From Lewinellaceae bacterium (lineage in GTDB: Bacteria; Bacteroidota; Bacteroidia; Chitinophagales; Saprospiraceae): 64,000 nt of DNA. Below are positions 25,182-33,535 of this stretch, in pieces. The stretch's first letter is position 1. The number at the start of each line of letters is the position of its first letter. The position numbers were made by a program, and so were the translations under genes. Where the stretch lies: contig JACJYB010000008.1 of NCBI GenBank assembly GCA_020636355.1, positions 83,501 to 147,500 on the forward strand, given 5' to 3'. The notes below the pieces were generated by a model. It had not been told where the DNA came from. It saw nothing but the letters and a program-made list of their open reading frames with translations, and did not search any database.

Positions 25182-25723
25182 TATCCGTTGGGATCCAGTT
25201 TCTGTTCAATTGTAACTTCAAAGATCAAAGGCGTATCCGGAGGGATGGCTTTACCCAGGCCTTTATCCTGGTAGGCGCGGACGCTGTTAAGTGCAAAGAC
25301 AGCATGACTACCGACGCGTAACTGCTGCATTACCTGATTCCATCCGTCCACGCCATTTCCAATGTAGGTCTTTAAGGGCTCGCCTCTGCGTTCGGTTCCA
25401 TCGATCATGCGTCCATCTACAAATGAGACTTTATAATTCACCTGGATCAGATCACCCCATTGAAGCGCTTCTCCTTCCCCCGGCTCCAAGATCTTCAAAT
25501 AGATCCCGGAATCCAGCCGCATGGCGTCAGGGAAGTTAGCTCCGAGGTAATCAATGATTGTATTTTCTTCCTGTTCAAATGGAGTCTTCGGATCCGTATG
25601 GTAGTAACTGTATACAATGAGGTCCACTGCCGGGGCTTCCTCGTGAAGAGCTGGTTGAGGCGACCCGCCGCAGGCTATGTAAAGCCCTGCTAATCCAAAT
25701 AATAGCATAATGCGTGAGATCAT
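25178..25723 (-). CDS. FKBP-type peptidyl-prolyl isomerase lipoprotein
   Basis: A 181-residue exported protein with a lipobox (LYIAC) after the hydrophobic segment MLLFGLAGLYIA, and a C-terminal FKBP domain with VNYKVSFVDGRMIDGTERRGEPL, then a WNQVMQQLRVGSHAVFAL and IPPDTPLIFEVTIEQ. These place it among FKBP prolyl isomerases that assist folding in the periplasm. An alternative ATG eight codons upstream (25747) exists; the shorter start gives a more usual lipoprotein signal. It may alternatively be one of the gliding-associated FKBP lipoproteins (GldI-like), but it lacks a clear match to call it that. Confidence 0.87.
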   Translation of the reverse strand: MISRIMLLFGLAGLYIACGGSPQPALHEEAPAVDLIVYSYYHTDPKTPFEQEENTIIDYLGANFPDAMRLDSGIYLKILEPGEGEALQWGDLIQVNYKVSFVDGRMIDGTERRGEPLKTYIGNGVDGWNQVMQQLRVGSHAVFALNSVRAYQDKGLGKAIPPDTPLIFEVTIEQKLDPNGY

Positions 25724-25805
25724 TGGCTGGTGGTTCGCTTTAGGCATCCGGAATGACGAACTATTTTCATATTATTCTGTTTGCGTAACATAATTATGCC
25801 GGTAC

Positions 25806-26120
25806 ATGGAGAAAATCAGATTTGATGAATTGATTCAGTCCAACATTCCCGTATTGATAGACTTCTATGCGGAGTGGTGTGGACCATGCATGACTTTTTT
25901 ACCTGTTTTGCAGGAACTCAAAAATGAATTTGGAGAACAAATCAAGATCATCAAAATTGATGTTGACAAGCATTTGGATCTGGTTCAGAAAATTCAGATC
26001 ATGGGCGTACCCACCATCATGATCTATCAACACGGCGAATTGATATGGGGTGCACCTGGCGTCCCGACTAAGGCTTTCCTTGCTGATAAATTGTCTCCGC
26101 TGGTTCAGGCAGCCACTTGA
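25806..26120 (+). CDS. Thioredoxin
   Basis: A 104-residue single-domain cytoplasmic thioredoxin with the active site WCGPC (Cys25 and Cys28), the buried-Asp strand PVLIDFYAEW and the cis-proline loop in MGVPTIMIYQHG. It reduces protein disulfides using thioredoxin reductase. A second thioredoxin gene lies at 33033-33395. It is divergent from the FKBP gene. Confidence 0.93.
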   Translation: MEKIRFDELIQSNIPVLIDFYAEWCGPCMTFLPVLQELKNEFGEQIKIIKIDVDKHLDLVQKIQIMGVPTIMIYQHGELIWGAPGVPTKAFLADKLSPLVQAAT

Positions 26121-26144
26121 TTCAGCCTCTCGACATCCACGAGT

Positions 26145-27581
26145 CTACTCGCCTTTAACCCCTCTTATGCGGGTCACTTCATTGATCCAGCAGGGTACTG
26201 TATATCGTTCACCTTCGTGCATGTTCATCATATGCAGGTCACCGTTGGTCGGCATGTACTGCGTATATTCTTTGATCAGTTTATTAGCCTCCGCCGATAC
26301 GGAAGGATCGATTTTCTTGGCATACTCAAACTTGTCAATGGCAGCCCATACCACACGTTGGCTGTCAAATCCTCTTCCGGGGCCACACAGCGGTCCGCTG
26401 CTGGCGTACAATTTTCCAATCAGCATATAAGGATCTCCCCAGTCTTCTTTGAGTGCTGCTGCATCCAGCGCATATTTCCTTGCCTGGGGGAAATTGCGGA
26501 GGTTGCCGTAGTATATTTTTGCCACTACAAGCAAGTATTTGGCTTTTTTCTCCGGGTCATCGGAATTCTTTACAAATTCAAGAAACAGGTCAATGGCTTC
26601 TTTGTATTTACCATTTTGAAGGGCATCAAACCCTTGCCGGAGGGGTCCTGCCTCGGTGGTCACGATGCAATTCACTTGTAAAGCGCTTAGGAGCTCTTTC
26701 ACCTTTGGGTCCTCGGGATCACAACCTCCCCAGCGAAAACGGGCTAAAACCGTCCGGATCACATCGCAGTCCTGTGGATTATCCAGGTACTCCTGGTAAT
26801 ATTTATCCATATAATACGTACAATCGTAAAATCCTTCGACGCCTTCAAATTCTTCAAGACGTACCGGCGCATACGACTCAATAATTTTCCATGGTTCACA
26901 CGCTTTTTCATCTTTGCAGGTAGCGAGACCTTCTGCCAGGATATCCTTCACTTGCTTACTGTATTTCTGCGCTTCCTCCATGGAAATCCGGTCCTCCACA
27001 TACATTTGAAGGATCAATGCGGTAAAGGGATTAAGTACATAATAATCGGTCTTGAGACCGTATTTGTCTATTGCCTGCTTAAACAGCTGATAGATGGTAT
27101 AGTCGTCGGTTGAAGCGCGGTATTTGTAATAATAATCAAAAGCCTTGCGACCTTCTATCTGAGCTTTTGGTTCACATTGGCCCAGCCGGTCATAGATGTA
27201 CATCACGGAGTCCAGATATAGTTTTCTTCCTGAGTCCGAGGTGGCTTGTTGATACAAATAGTCGTAAATCGCAATGCCGTCGTCGTACTGTATGGATCGC
27301 TGCCCATCAGCCATCGGTGCCCAGGTAAACACTTTTCTCCAGTGAGGCAAAGCCTGTACATATTCTCCCTTGCGAATCAGATCCCGATAAAGTACGTGTT
27401 CGGTTTCGGCTTCATCCTGGTGACCGGTCTCAAACCAGGTAGCGCACGGACCAGCTTCTTTGGGCATATCCGGCTCAGGATTCATCGTGGTCGTGGTTTG
27501 ATCCGCTACTTTAGGGGAACAACTTAACGCGAACAATATTAATATACCGGTAAGGGATGCCCAGATTGATCCGTACTTCAT
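26145..27581 (-). CDS. TPR-like repeat lipoprotein, paralogue 1
   Basis: A 478-residue lipoprotein (ATG at 27581, lipobox ALSC) with helical TPR-like repeats. The N-terminal block EAETEHVLYRDLIRKGEYVQALPHWRKVF resembles the neighbouring paralogue, as do the repeats FDALQNGKYKEAIDLFLEFV and ARKYALDAAALKEDWGDPYMLIGKLYASSGPLCG. Such Bacteroidota TPR lipoproteins often work at the outer membrane as scaffolds. Function is unknown. A terminator separates it from paralogue 2, so it may be expressed separately. Confidence 0.82.
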   Translation of the reverse strand: MKYGSIWASLTGILILFALSCSPKVADQTTTTMNPEPDMPKEAGPCATWFETGHQDEAETEHVLYRDLIRKGEYVQALPHWRKVFTWAPMADGQRSIQYDDGIAIYDYLYQQATSDSGRKLYLDSVMYIYDRLGQCEPKAQIEGRKAFDYYYKYRASTDDYTIYQLFKQAIDKYGLKTDYYVLNPFTALILQMYVEDRISMEEAQKYSKQVKDILAEGLATCKDEKACEPWKIIESYAPVRLEEFEGVEGFYDCTYYMDKYYQEYLDNPQDCDVIRTVLARFRWGGCDPEDPKVKELLSALQVNCIVTTEAGPLRQGFDALQNGKYKEAIDLFLEFVKNSDDPEKKAKYLLVVAKIYYGNLRNFPQARKYALDAAALKEDWGDPYMLIGKLYASSGPLCGPGRGFDSQRVVWAAIDKFEYAKKIDPSVSAEANKLIKEYTQYMPTNGDLHMMNMHEGERYTVPCWINEVTRIRGVKGE

Positions 27582-27618
27582 GATAATTACCTTTTGTTGA
27601 TACCACTCCAAAAATAAC

Positions 27619-27651
27619 AAATGCTTCGTTTGTTGTAAAAACGAAGCATTT
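27619..27651 (-). terminator. Terminator between the two TPR-like paralogues
   Basis: AAATGCTTCGTT (27619-27630) pairs with AACGAAGCATTT (27640-27651), a 12-bp perfect stem. On the minus strand TTATTTTTGG follows (complement of 27608-27618), which suits termination after the paralogue 2 gene. Confidence 0.8.
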
Positions 27652-27678
27652 ATCCGGGGTAGTCTGAAGGTTACAAGA

Positions 27679-29094
27679 TTACAATGAAACCGTTACCGTT
27701 TCACCGATCCAGCATCCTACTTTGTAGGATTTTCCATCGGCTCCACGCTGAAAGATGTCTTCTTTTGGTGGCTTGTATTTGCTGTAGCGGCTGATCAGAT
27801 CAGAAGCTTCATCGGAAACGTCCGGATCGACGCTACGGGCTTGTGACCACTTATTGATTGCGGCAATCACCGCCAAACCCCGCTCAAATGCGTCGTCTCC
27901 GCAATTCCGGCTGGATTGCGCATACATTTCGCCGATGAGCATATAGGGGCGACCCCAGTTTTCTTTTAACCGGGCTGCTTTATAAGCTGATTCGCGTGCG
28001 GTGCTTAACTGGTCCATTTTCCGGAATTGAATGGATGCAATTGCAAACCAATATTCTCCTTTTTTAGTATCATCGGTTTCCTGATCAATGGCTTCTCTGT
28101 ATTTATTGATGGCTTCGGAATAATTTCCTTCATCGTACAGCCTCTTTGCGGCAAAAGATGGATTGGCTTCTTCAAACTCAGCCATACGACGGGCATTCTC
28201 TTCGGCAGCAAATTTTTCGTACCTGGCTGAAAGCTCTACGAGGAAAGGATCCTCTTTATCACAACCCTCCTGGGTCAATTTGTTATACACATACTTCAAT
28301 ACGTCCAGGTTTTCCGGATTTGCGCGGTATTCGGGTTCCAGTTTTTGCTTGAAGTAAGCGCAGTCAAAAATCTCAGATTCGATTTCAGCAAATTTGCCAT
28401 TCATGGCATCTTTGGCCTGTTGAAAATATTCTCCGTAATCCTGGTTATTTTCTACGTTGAAGTCAGCTATTTCATTCAGGATGTCATAGACGTCGCGCAC
28501 CTCTTCCTTTTGCATGCGTCCTTTTTGAAATTCATAGACGGCGATGGTTGCATAAGGCATAAAAATGGTGTACAGGTTGTCTTTACCGGCATACTTGATG
28601 GCATTATCCAGAGCTTCCCTGGTAGCGGAATAAGGCGAGTTAAACGTATAGAACAGATCATATGCTTTTTGACCATAGAGTAACCCCACCGTGCGATTGA
28701 TGCAGGCTTGTTCGTTGCAGTTAGGTATCTGGATGGCTTTATCCAGATAACATTGAATTGCCTGATCATAGAGGGCAACGGCTTTTTCCATAAATTCCTT
28801 TTTCTTGGCGTCATCGGTAGCCTGCTGAAATTTATGCTTGTAAATAGCAACCCCATCTACATAGTGATCATCCCGCAATCCATCCGCCGCAGGAGCAAGG
28901 TCAAAGGCTTTTTGCCATTGTGCAAATGCACCGTCGTAGTCTTCTCTTTTGATAAAGTCCCGGTAGGTAACATGCAGGTTCTCCGCCTCTTCTTTTTGTG
29001 CCGGATCCAGGGTGTTCCACGTTGTACACTGGCCCGGCAGCTCTACGGTTCCCAGCAAGAATACCCCGCTGATCAAAAGCATGATTTTTTTCAT
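27679..29094 (-). CDS. TPR-like repeat protein, paralogue 2
   Basis: A 471-residue exported protein (signal peptide about residues 1-20, MLLISGVFLLGT then VELPGQ) with TPR-like repeats parallel to the previous gene: EEAENLHVTYRDFIKREDYDGAFAQWQKAF, AKRLYDEGNYSEAINKYREAI, ARESAYKAARLKENWGRPYMLIGEMYAQSSRNCG. It lacks the lipobox of its paralogue. The conserved GRPYMLIGxxYA-S--CG end is shared by both, supporting a tandem duplication. It starts two bases after the stop of the outer-membrane protein gene. Confidence 0.82.
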   Translation of the reverse strand: MKKIMLLISGVFLLGTVELPGQCTTWNTLDPAQKEEAENLHVTYRDFIKREDYDGAFAQWQKAFDLAPAADGLRDDHYVDGVAIYKHKFQQATDDAKKKEFMEKAVALYDQAIQCYLDKAIQIPNCNEQACINRTVGLLYGQKAYDLFYTFNSPYSATREALDNAIKYAGKDNLYTIFMPYATIAVYEFQKGRMQKEEVRDVYDILNEIADFNVENNQDYGEYFQQAKDAMNGKFAEIESEIFDCAYFKQKLEPEYRANPENLDVLKYVYNKLTQEGCDKEDPFLVELSARYEKFAAEENARRMAEFEEANPSFAAKRLYDEGNYSEAINKYREAIDQETDDTKKGEYWFAIASIQFRKMDQLSTARESAYKAARLKENWGRPYMLIGEMYAQSSRNCGDDAFERGLAVIAAINKWSQARSVDPDVSDEASDLISRYSKYKPPKEDIFQRGADGKSYKVGCWIGETVTVSL

Positions 29095-29096
29095 GA

Positions 29097-30416
29097 TTAA
29101 TTGAATTTTCGTTTTAGAAACCATTCATCGTCATTAAGTGTAAAACCTACATTCAATTGAATGTACGAGTTTTTAAGAATATCAGGTTGGCCAAACTGCC
29201 CATACTCCAGCGCTGCATTCATAAATGAAATCTTGCGCTGCACAAAGAAAGGCACACCAATACCCAAAGTTATTGCATATTCATGAAGTTGATCACCATT
29301 GTAGACACGCGGATCCGTTCCGAAACGTACCCCTAATCGGTAATCGATGGTTTGCAGGAATCGGTTAAAGGCATTGATATCAGGCCGGTAACCAATACCA
29401 AACGATAACGTCCAGGCGTTCTGCAAGAGTTCCGGCTTTGCGCTGTTTTTATAGTTTGACCAGCCTTCGGAAACAAAATTGATCCCTGCCCGCCACTTAA
29501 AGCCCTGCCGGTAGGAGATTCCAGCACTAAAGCCACCGGGCAGCGTGCCATCCCCCTGGATATCGTCGACAAATTGAATGGTATCGATCAGGGCCTGTGA
29601 GGTCGCGAAGACCCGGCGATAGATAGCGCTTGAGCGGGTACGCATGCTTTGCTTACTGTGCAAAGTTAGTCCGAGCGTGATTATTTTGTCCGGCTGACGT
29701 TCTTTCGCCTTAGCTTCTTCCCGATCCAGCACGATATCGTACATCGCACCGGCATTCCACAAAAACCCCTTTACACCAATATTATCGTCGTATACATCGG
29801 AAAAAGAAGATACATCGGGGAAATCCACCTGACGGGTATACGTCATATTGCCAAAAAGATATTGCAGGCTAAGACCTACTGCCAGGTCTTTGTATTTTAA
29901 TCCGTTGTTCCACTGTACTTTATAGGTACCTCCGGCTCCCCGGTACTGACGGGACACATAACCTATTTCCGCGATATGAATGCTGTCCTCGATGTTATAC
30001 CCAACATTGGTGTAAGGCATCAAACTGATGTTCATACCCAGATGCAAGGGCTTCTGTTTACGTTCCAGAACTTCATTAATCGGGTTGATTAATGGAAAAG
30101 CCAGGGACAGGTAGCTTAGGTTTCCGGCCCAGCGGCTTACCGATTCCGAAGATTCCGTCAATTTGGTCTTGCCTATGTTAACACCAACATCAAACGAAGT
30201 TGCCCGCAAATAACCCAGTGATGCCGGATTAACCTGGTTGACATGGTAAGGGTCGGTATACGAAGCAGAGGTGCCACCTACGGATGAAACGGCGATAAAA
30301 TCCTGAGAAAAGAAATCACCCAGGCCGAATCTCGAATAAGGTGAATTTACCTTTGGTTGGGCATCCATTCCCTGCACAAAAGCGAAAAGTATGATCAGGA
30401 TGCAAAGCTTCCTCAT
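29097..30416 (-). CDS. Outer-membrane beta-barrel protein
   Basis: A 439-residue exported protein with signal peptide (about residues 1-19, ILIILFAFVQGMDAQ) and a large barrel-like C-terminal part rich in alternating hydrophobic strands (FDVGVNIGKTKL, LGMNISLMPYTNVGYNI, AALEYGQFGQPDIL, YIQLNVGFTLNDDEWF). The N-terminal SPYSRFGLGDFFSQDF and VNQVNPASLGYLRATSFDVG patterns recall FadL/PorV-like Bacteroidota barrels found near coaX. Substrate unknown. It overlaps the coaX stop by four bases (ATGA), so translation is probably coupled. Confidence 0.82.
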   Translation of the reverse strand: MRKLCILIILFAFVQGMDAQPKVNSPYSRFGLGDFFSQDFIAVSSVGGTSASYTDPYHVNQVNPASLGYLRATSFDVGVNIGKTKLTESSESVSRWAGNLSYLSLAFPLINPINEVLERKQKPLHLGMNISLMPYTNVGYNIEDSIHIAEIGYVSRQYRGAGGTYKVQWNNGLKYKDLAVGLSLQYLFGNMTYTRQVDFPDVSSFSDVYDDNIGVKGFLWNAGAMYDIVLDREEAKAKERQPDKIITLGLTLHSKQSMRTRSSAIYRRVFATSQALIDTIQFVDDIQGDGTLPGGFSAGISYRQGFKWRAGINFVSEGWSNYKNSAKPELLQNAWTLSFGIGYRPDINAFNRFLQTIDYRLGVRFGTDPRVYNGDQLHEYAITLGIGVPFFVQRKISFMNAALEYGQFGQPDILKNSYIQLNVGFTLNDDEWFLKRKFN

Positions 30417-31141
30417 AAAGATAAATTGAATCTTAAAATCCGATGTAGGCCTTTCAGAACTAGATTTGGCTCCACAAATATCTCAGATTTAAGTTGTTTT
30501 GACAAAAAAAATCCATCCCCTCCGGTAAGGATTACGCGCAATCCGGGAAAGGAGCGTCGAAACCGACGGATCAGTCCTTTTACCTCTTCGACAAAGCCCG
30601 CGGTTGTCCCGGATCGCATGGCATCCTCTGTAGTTTTGCCATAGAGGTGTATGCTTTGCGCCGGCTCCACTTCCGGTAACCTGGCCGTAAAGGCATGCAT
30701 TGCCTGAAACCGCATGCGTAAACCCGGCGTGATGTATCCTCCTTTAAATGCACCTTCCGGGTCCACCAGGTCAAAAGTAATGCAAGTCCCGGCGTCAACC
30801 ACCAAAACCGGCTCTCCGGGAAATTGTCCGGCGGCGGCAACTGCTCCTGCCAGCCGGTCCTTGCCCAACGTTTTGGGCGTTGCGTAATCGTTCCGGATCG
30901 GTAATGGCAACGTATGATCCAGGACCATCACATTTGACAGGCCTTTCCAGGCCTTTGCCATTTCCTGTTCTAAAACGGATGTACTGGACATTATGACGCT
31001 TTCAGGTGAATACCGGTCACCCAGGTTTAATATTTCTTTAACATCACCTACCGGAAAGACTTCAACTGTTTCCAGGCTATCATTCTGGAATATTCCGGCT
31101 TTTATCCGCTGGTTTCCGATATCCAACACCAATTCCGTCAT
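30413..31141 (-). CDS. coaX: Type III pantothenate kinase
   Basis: A 242-residue ASKHA-fold kinase that phosphorylates pantothenate with ATP in the first step of coenzyme A synthesis. Phosphate loop LDIGNQRIKAGIF (residues 6-18), GKDRLAGA (93-100), catalytic and metal residues in DAGTCITFD (116-124) and the GGYITPG loop are all present, followed by TGGDGFFLS near the C-terminus. The ATG at 31141 is used; the longer frame extends into purH. It follows the purH stop by seven bases. Confidence 0.95.
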   Translation of the reverse strand: MTELVLDIGNQRIKAGIFQNDSLETVEVFPVGDVKEILNLGDRYSPESVIMSSTSVLEQEMAKAWKGLSNVMVLDHTLPLPIRNDYATPKTLGKDRLAGAVAAAGQFPGEPVLVVDAGTCITFDLVDPEGAFKGGYITPGLRMRFQAMHAFTARLPEVEPAQSIHLYGKTTEDAMRSGTTAGFVEEVKGLIRRFRRSFPGLRVILTGGDGFFLSKQLKSEIFVEPNLVLKGLHRILRFNLSL

Positions 31142-31148
31142 ACAACCA

Positions 31149-32681
31149 TTAATGCCTGAAATGGCGGATTCCGGTGATCGCCATGGCCATACCATGCTGA
31201 TCGCAATAATCAATGCTCTCCTGGTCCTTAATGGAACCACCGGGTTGAATTACGGCGGTAATTCCGGCTTCATCCGCTATTTCGACACAGTCCGGGAAAG
31301 GAAAAAATGCATCCGAAGCCATCACGGCACCTTTTAAAGACAATCCGTAATGCCGGGCTTTAAGGATGGCCTGATTCAGTGCATCTACCCGCGAAGTCTG
31401 TCCACAACCCATACCTACCAATTGACGGTCCTTGACGAGGCTGATGGCATTCGATTTTAAATGTTTCACACAACGTACGGCGAATAAAAGATCATCCGTC
31501 TCCCTGCTATCGCCCATCCGTTTGGTACCCCAGGTCAATTCCGCTTCCGATTCCCTTTTCCGGTCCGTCTCCTGTACGATCACCCCATTTAAGATGCTCT
31601 TATACTGGTATTTGGTGGAAGGATAAGCTTTCAACTGGAGAATGATCCTTTTTTTCTTTTTCAACAACAGCGCCTTGGCCTCCGGAGTAAAGTCGGGAGC
31701 TATCAACACTTCGTAAAACAATTCATCAATTTTGGCGGCGGTAGCAACATCAATTTTTTGATTGCAGATAATAATACCTCCGAATGCAGATACCGGATCG
31801 CCGGCTAATGCCTTGTCCCAGGCTTCTTCGACACTCCCTGCCTGGGCACATCCACAGGGATTGGTATGTTTCAAAACCGCAACGGTCGGGGCTGCATCCT
31901 TAAATTCTGCCATCAAACCAACAGCGGCATCAATATCAACCATATTGTTGAATGAAATTTCTTTACCGCCCAACTGGATCAGGATTTCATCCAAAGGACC
32001 AAAAAAGCGCCCTGATTGGTGCGGGTTCTCACCGTAGCGCATTTCCATAGCTGCCGGTATGCTCTCCTTGAAGGCAGGCACCGTACTGTCCCACACCGAA
32101 CCGCCGGCGAAATACCGGTGGATCATCGTATCGTAATGAGATGAAACTGCGAAAGCTGCGGTAGCAAAATCCCGCCTGTCCTGTATATCCGAATAGCCAT
32201 CCTTTTCAGCTAGTAATTGAGCTAGCATTGCATATTGCTGTTGAGATGAGACAATAATCACATCCTGGAAGTTCTTTGCTCCGGCCCGGATCAGGGCAAT
32301 CCCGCCGATATCAATCTTTTCAATGATCTTTTTTTCATCGGTCGTCGTGCGGACGGTTTCTTCAAATGGATACAGATCCACAATCACCAGATCTACAGCC
32401 GGAATGTCGTATTCTTTCAACTGGTTCAGGTGGCTTTCCTCACGCCGTGCCAGGATCCCGCCAAAAACTTTCGGGTGAAGGGTTTTTACCCGGCCATCGA
32501 GGATGGATGGATAACCGGTCAGGTCCTCCACCGTATTAACAGGCACTCCCAGGCTTTCTATGTAGGTCTGCGTCCCTCCGGTCGAATAAATGGTGACTCC
32601 CAGTTTGTGCAGTTGGCTGATGATTTGGTCTAGGCCCTCTTTATGATACACGGATATAAGGGCCGATTGGATCTTTTTCAT
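31149..32681 (-). CDS. purH: Bifunctional AICAR transformylase / IMP cyclohydrolase
   Basis: A 510-residue PurH, which performs the last two steps of purine synthesis: formylation of AICAR with 10-formyl-tetrahydrofolate and ring closure to IMP. The N-terminal IMP cyclohydrolase domain has STGGTQTYIESLG and HPKVFGGILARR (both typical). The C-terminal domain has the catalytic Lys-His pair in LKHTNPCGCAQ, RYGENPHQ and GCGQTSRVDA. TACCTTTG at 32714-32721 (minus strand) fits a promoter 33 bases before the start. The order purH-coaX-outer membrane protein-TPR suggests one transcript. Confidence 0.98.
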   Translation of the reverse strand: MKKIQSALISVYHKEGLDQIISQLHKLGVTIYSTGGTQTYIESLGVPVNTVEDLTGYPSILDGRVKTLHPKVFGGILARREESHLNQLKEYDIPAVDLVIVDLYPFEETVRTTTDEKKIIEKIDIGGIALIRAGAKNFQDVIIVSSQQQYAMLAQLLAEKDGYSDIQDRRDFATAAFAVSSHYDTMIHRYFAGGSVWDSTVPAFKESIPAAMEMRYGENPHQSGRFFGPLDEILIQLGGKEISFNNMVDIDAAVGLMAEFKDAAPTVAVLKHTNPCGCAQAGSVEEAWDKALAGDPVSAFGGIIICNQKIDVATAAKIDELFYEVLIAPDFTPEAKALLLKKKKRIILQLKAYPSTKYQYKSILNGVIVQETDRKRESEAELTWGTKRMGDSRETDDLLFAVRCVKHLKSNAISLVKDRQLVGMGCGQTSRVDALNQAILKARHYGLSLKGAVMASDAFFPFPDCVEIADEAGITAVIQPGGSIKDQESIDYCDQHGMAMAITGIRHFRH

Positions 32682-32713
32682 GCTCAGAATGGTCTGTTGA
32701 TTTTAAGAAAGCG

Positions 32714-32721
32714 CAAAGGTA
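32714..32721 (-). promoter_or_regulatory. Candidate -7 element of purH
   Basis: Minus-strand TACCTTTG matches TAnnTTTG exactly and ends 33 bases before the purH ATG. The region beyond is filled by degenerate CTGA-type repeats. Confidence 0.5.
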
Positions 32722-32730
32722 AGGAGAACG

Positions 32731-32773
32731 TCAGTAAGTTCAGTAGTTCAGCACCCAAGAAGTACTGCCTATA
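32731..32773. repeat. Degenerate short CTGA-type repeats upstream of purH
   Basis: On the minus strand CTGAACTACTGAACTTACTGA shows three spaced copies of a CTGA core, and AGGCAGTACT is nearby. The sequence TACTGCCTA also occurs in a cleaner heptamer array at 41280-41307, which is why I list it. Confidence 0.45.
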
Positions 32774-32925
32774 ACCAAGATATGTTACGAATGACATATC
32801 CTCTTTTAGGTCTTCCAGTAAAAAAAGCTTTACTCACCGCCCCAAAAGACCGGATCAACCTTACCGTAACTTCCATGAATCCTGCAACGGTGATCACTGA
32901 ATAATGTGGGTGTCCAAAAACAAAA

Positions 32926-32947
32926 AAACCGCAACTTGTTGCGGTTT
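32926..32947 (-). terminator. Terminator of the thioredoxin gene
   Basis: AAACCGCAAC (32926-32935) pairs with GTTGCGGTTT (32938-32947) around a tiny loop. Read on the minus strand it ends in a run of seven T, and it lies about 85 bases after the thioredoxin stop. Confidence 0.85.
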
Positions 32948-33032
32948 TAATATTTGTTGTGACCGGTCCATTCAGGATTGCCATTTGGACCTTGATCACC
33001 TCAGCTAGATTGTAACTTCCGTCACTTTCCGG

Positions 33033-33395
33033 TTACTCAGCCGGAGCAAGCAATTCTTTTGTGATGATCTGCTCAAGGATATTTTTAGGCAGAGCCCCCG
33101 CTTGCATCATCGGAGTTTTATCCATTGGAATGAAGAGGATGCTTGGGATACTACGGATCTGAAAGACCATAGATAACTCCTGCTCTACTTCAGTATCCAC
33201 TTTATAAATGATGATTTCCGGGTGTTCGTTGGAAAGTTGTTCCAGGATAGGAGCCACCATTTTACAGGGTCCGCACCAGTCTGCATAAAAATCGATGATG
33301 GCTGGCTTATCTCCTTTATATTTCCATTCCTTTTCCGTGGTGTAGTCGAAGATGTCAGTCTTAAATTTTTCAGTTGTTAGTTTGACCGTTGCCAT
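33033..33395 (-). CDS. Thioredoxin
   Basis: A 120-residue thioredoxin with active site WCGPCK (Cys41, Cys44), the preceding strand PAIIDFYADW and cis-proline loop in IRSIPSILFIP. It is slightly longer at the N-terminus than the other thioredoxin in this window. It probably stands alone: a TACTTTTG box precedes it and a terminator follows it. Confidence 0.93.
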   Translation of the reverse strand: MATVKLTTEKFKTDIFDYTTEKEWKYKGDKPAIIDFYADWCGPCKMVAPILEQLSNEHPEIIIYKVDTEVEQELSMVFQIRSIPSILFIPMDKTPMMQAGALPKNILEQIITKELLAPAE

Positions 33396-33427
33396 GATGT
33401 TAATTGATTTATTTTATAATGCAGTAA

Positions 33428-33435
33428 CAAAAGTA
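33428..33435 (-). promoter_or_regulatory. Candidate -7 element of the second thioredoxin gene
   Basis: Minus-strand TACTTTTG fits TAnnTTTG, 32 bases before the ATG at 33395. Confidence 0.45.
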
Positions 33436-33535
33436 CAGCAGGAAAAGTGTCTGGTCTGTAACATAGGTTACATGAAATGATTCAGTGGCTGATGCTAGTG
33501 CCACAAGGCATCAGCAAGATGCTTCCCTGGGATTA

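Larger units (their letters stand above)
32682..33032. other. 350-base gene-free interval between purH and thioredoxin
   Basis: Holds the purH -7-like box, the degenerate CTGA-type repeats, and the thioredoxin terminator. An open frame at 32769-32999 spans the terminator hairpin and has no family features, so I do not treat it as a gene. Confidence 0.6.

Noticed and set aside
32769..32999. 76-residue open frame between purH and thioredoxin
   Set aside because: It spans the thioredoxin terminator hairpin and has no family or signal features.
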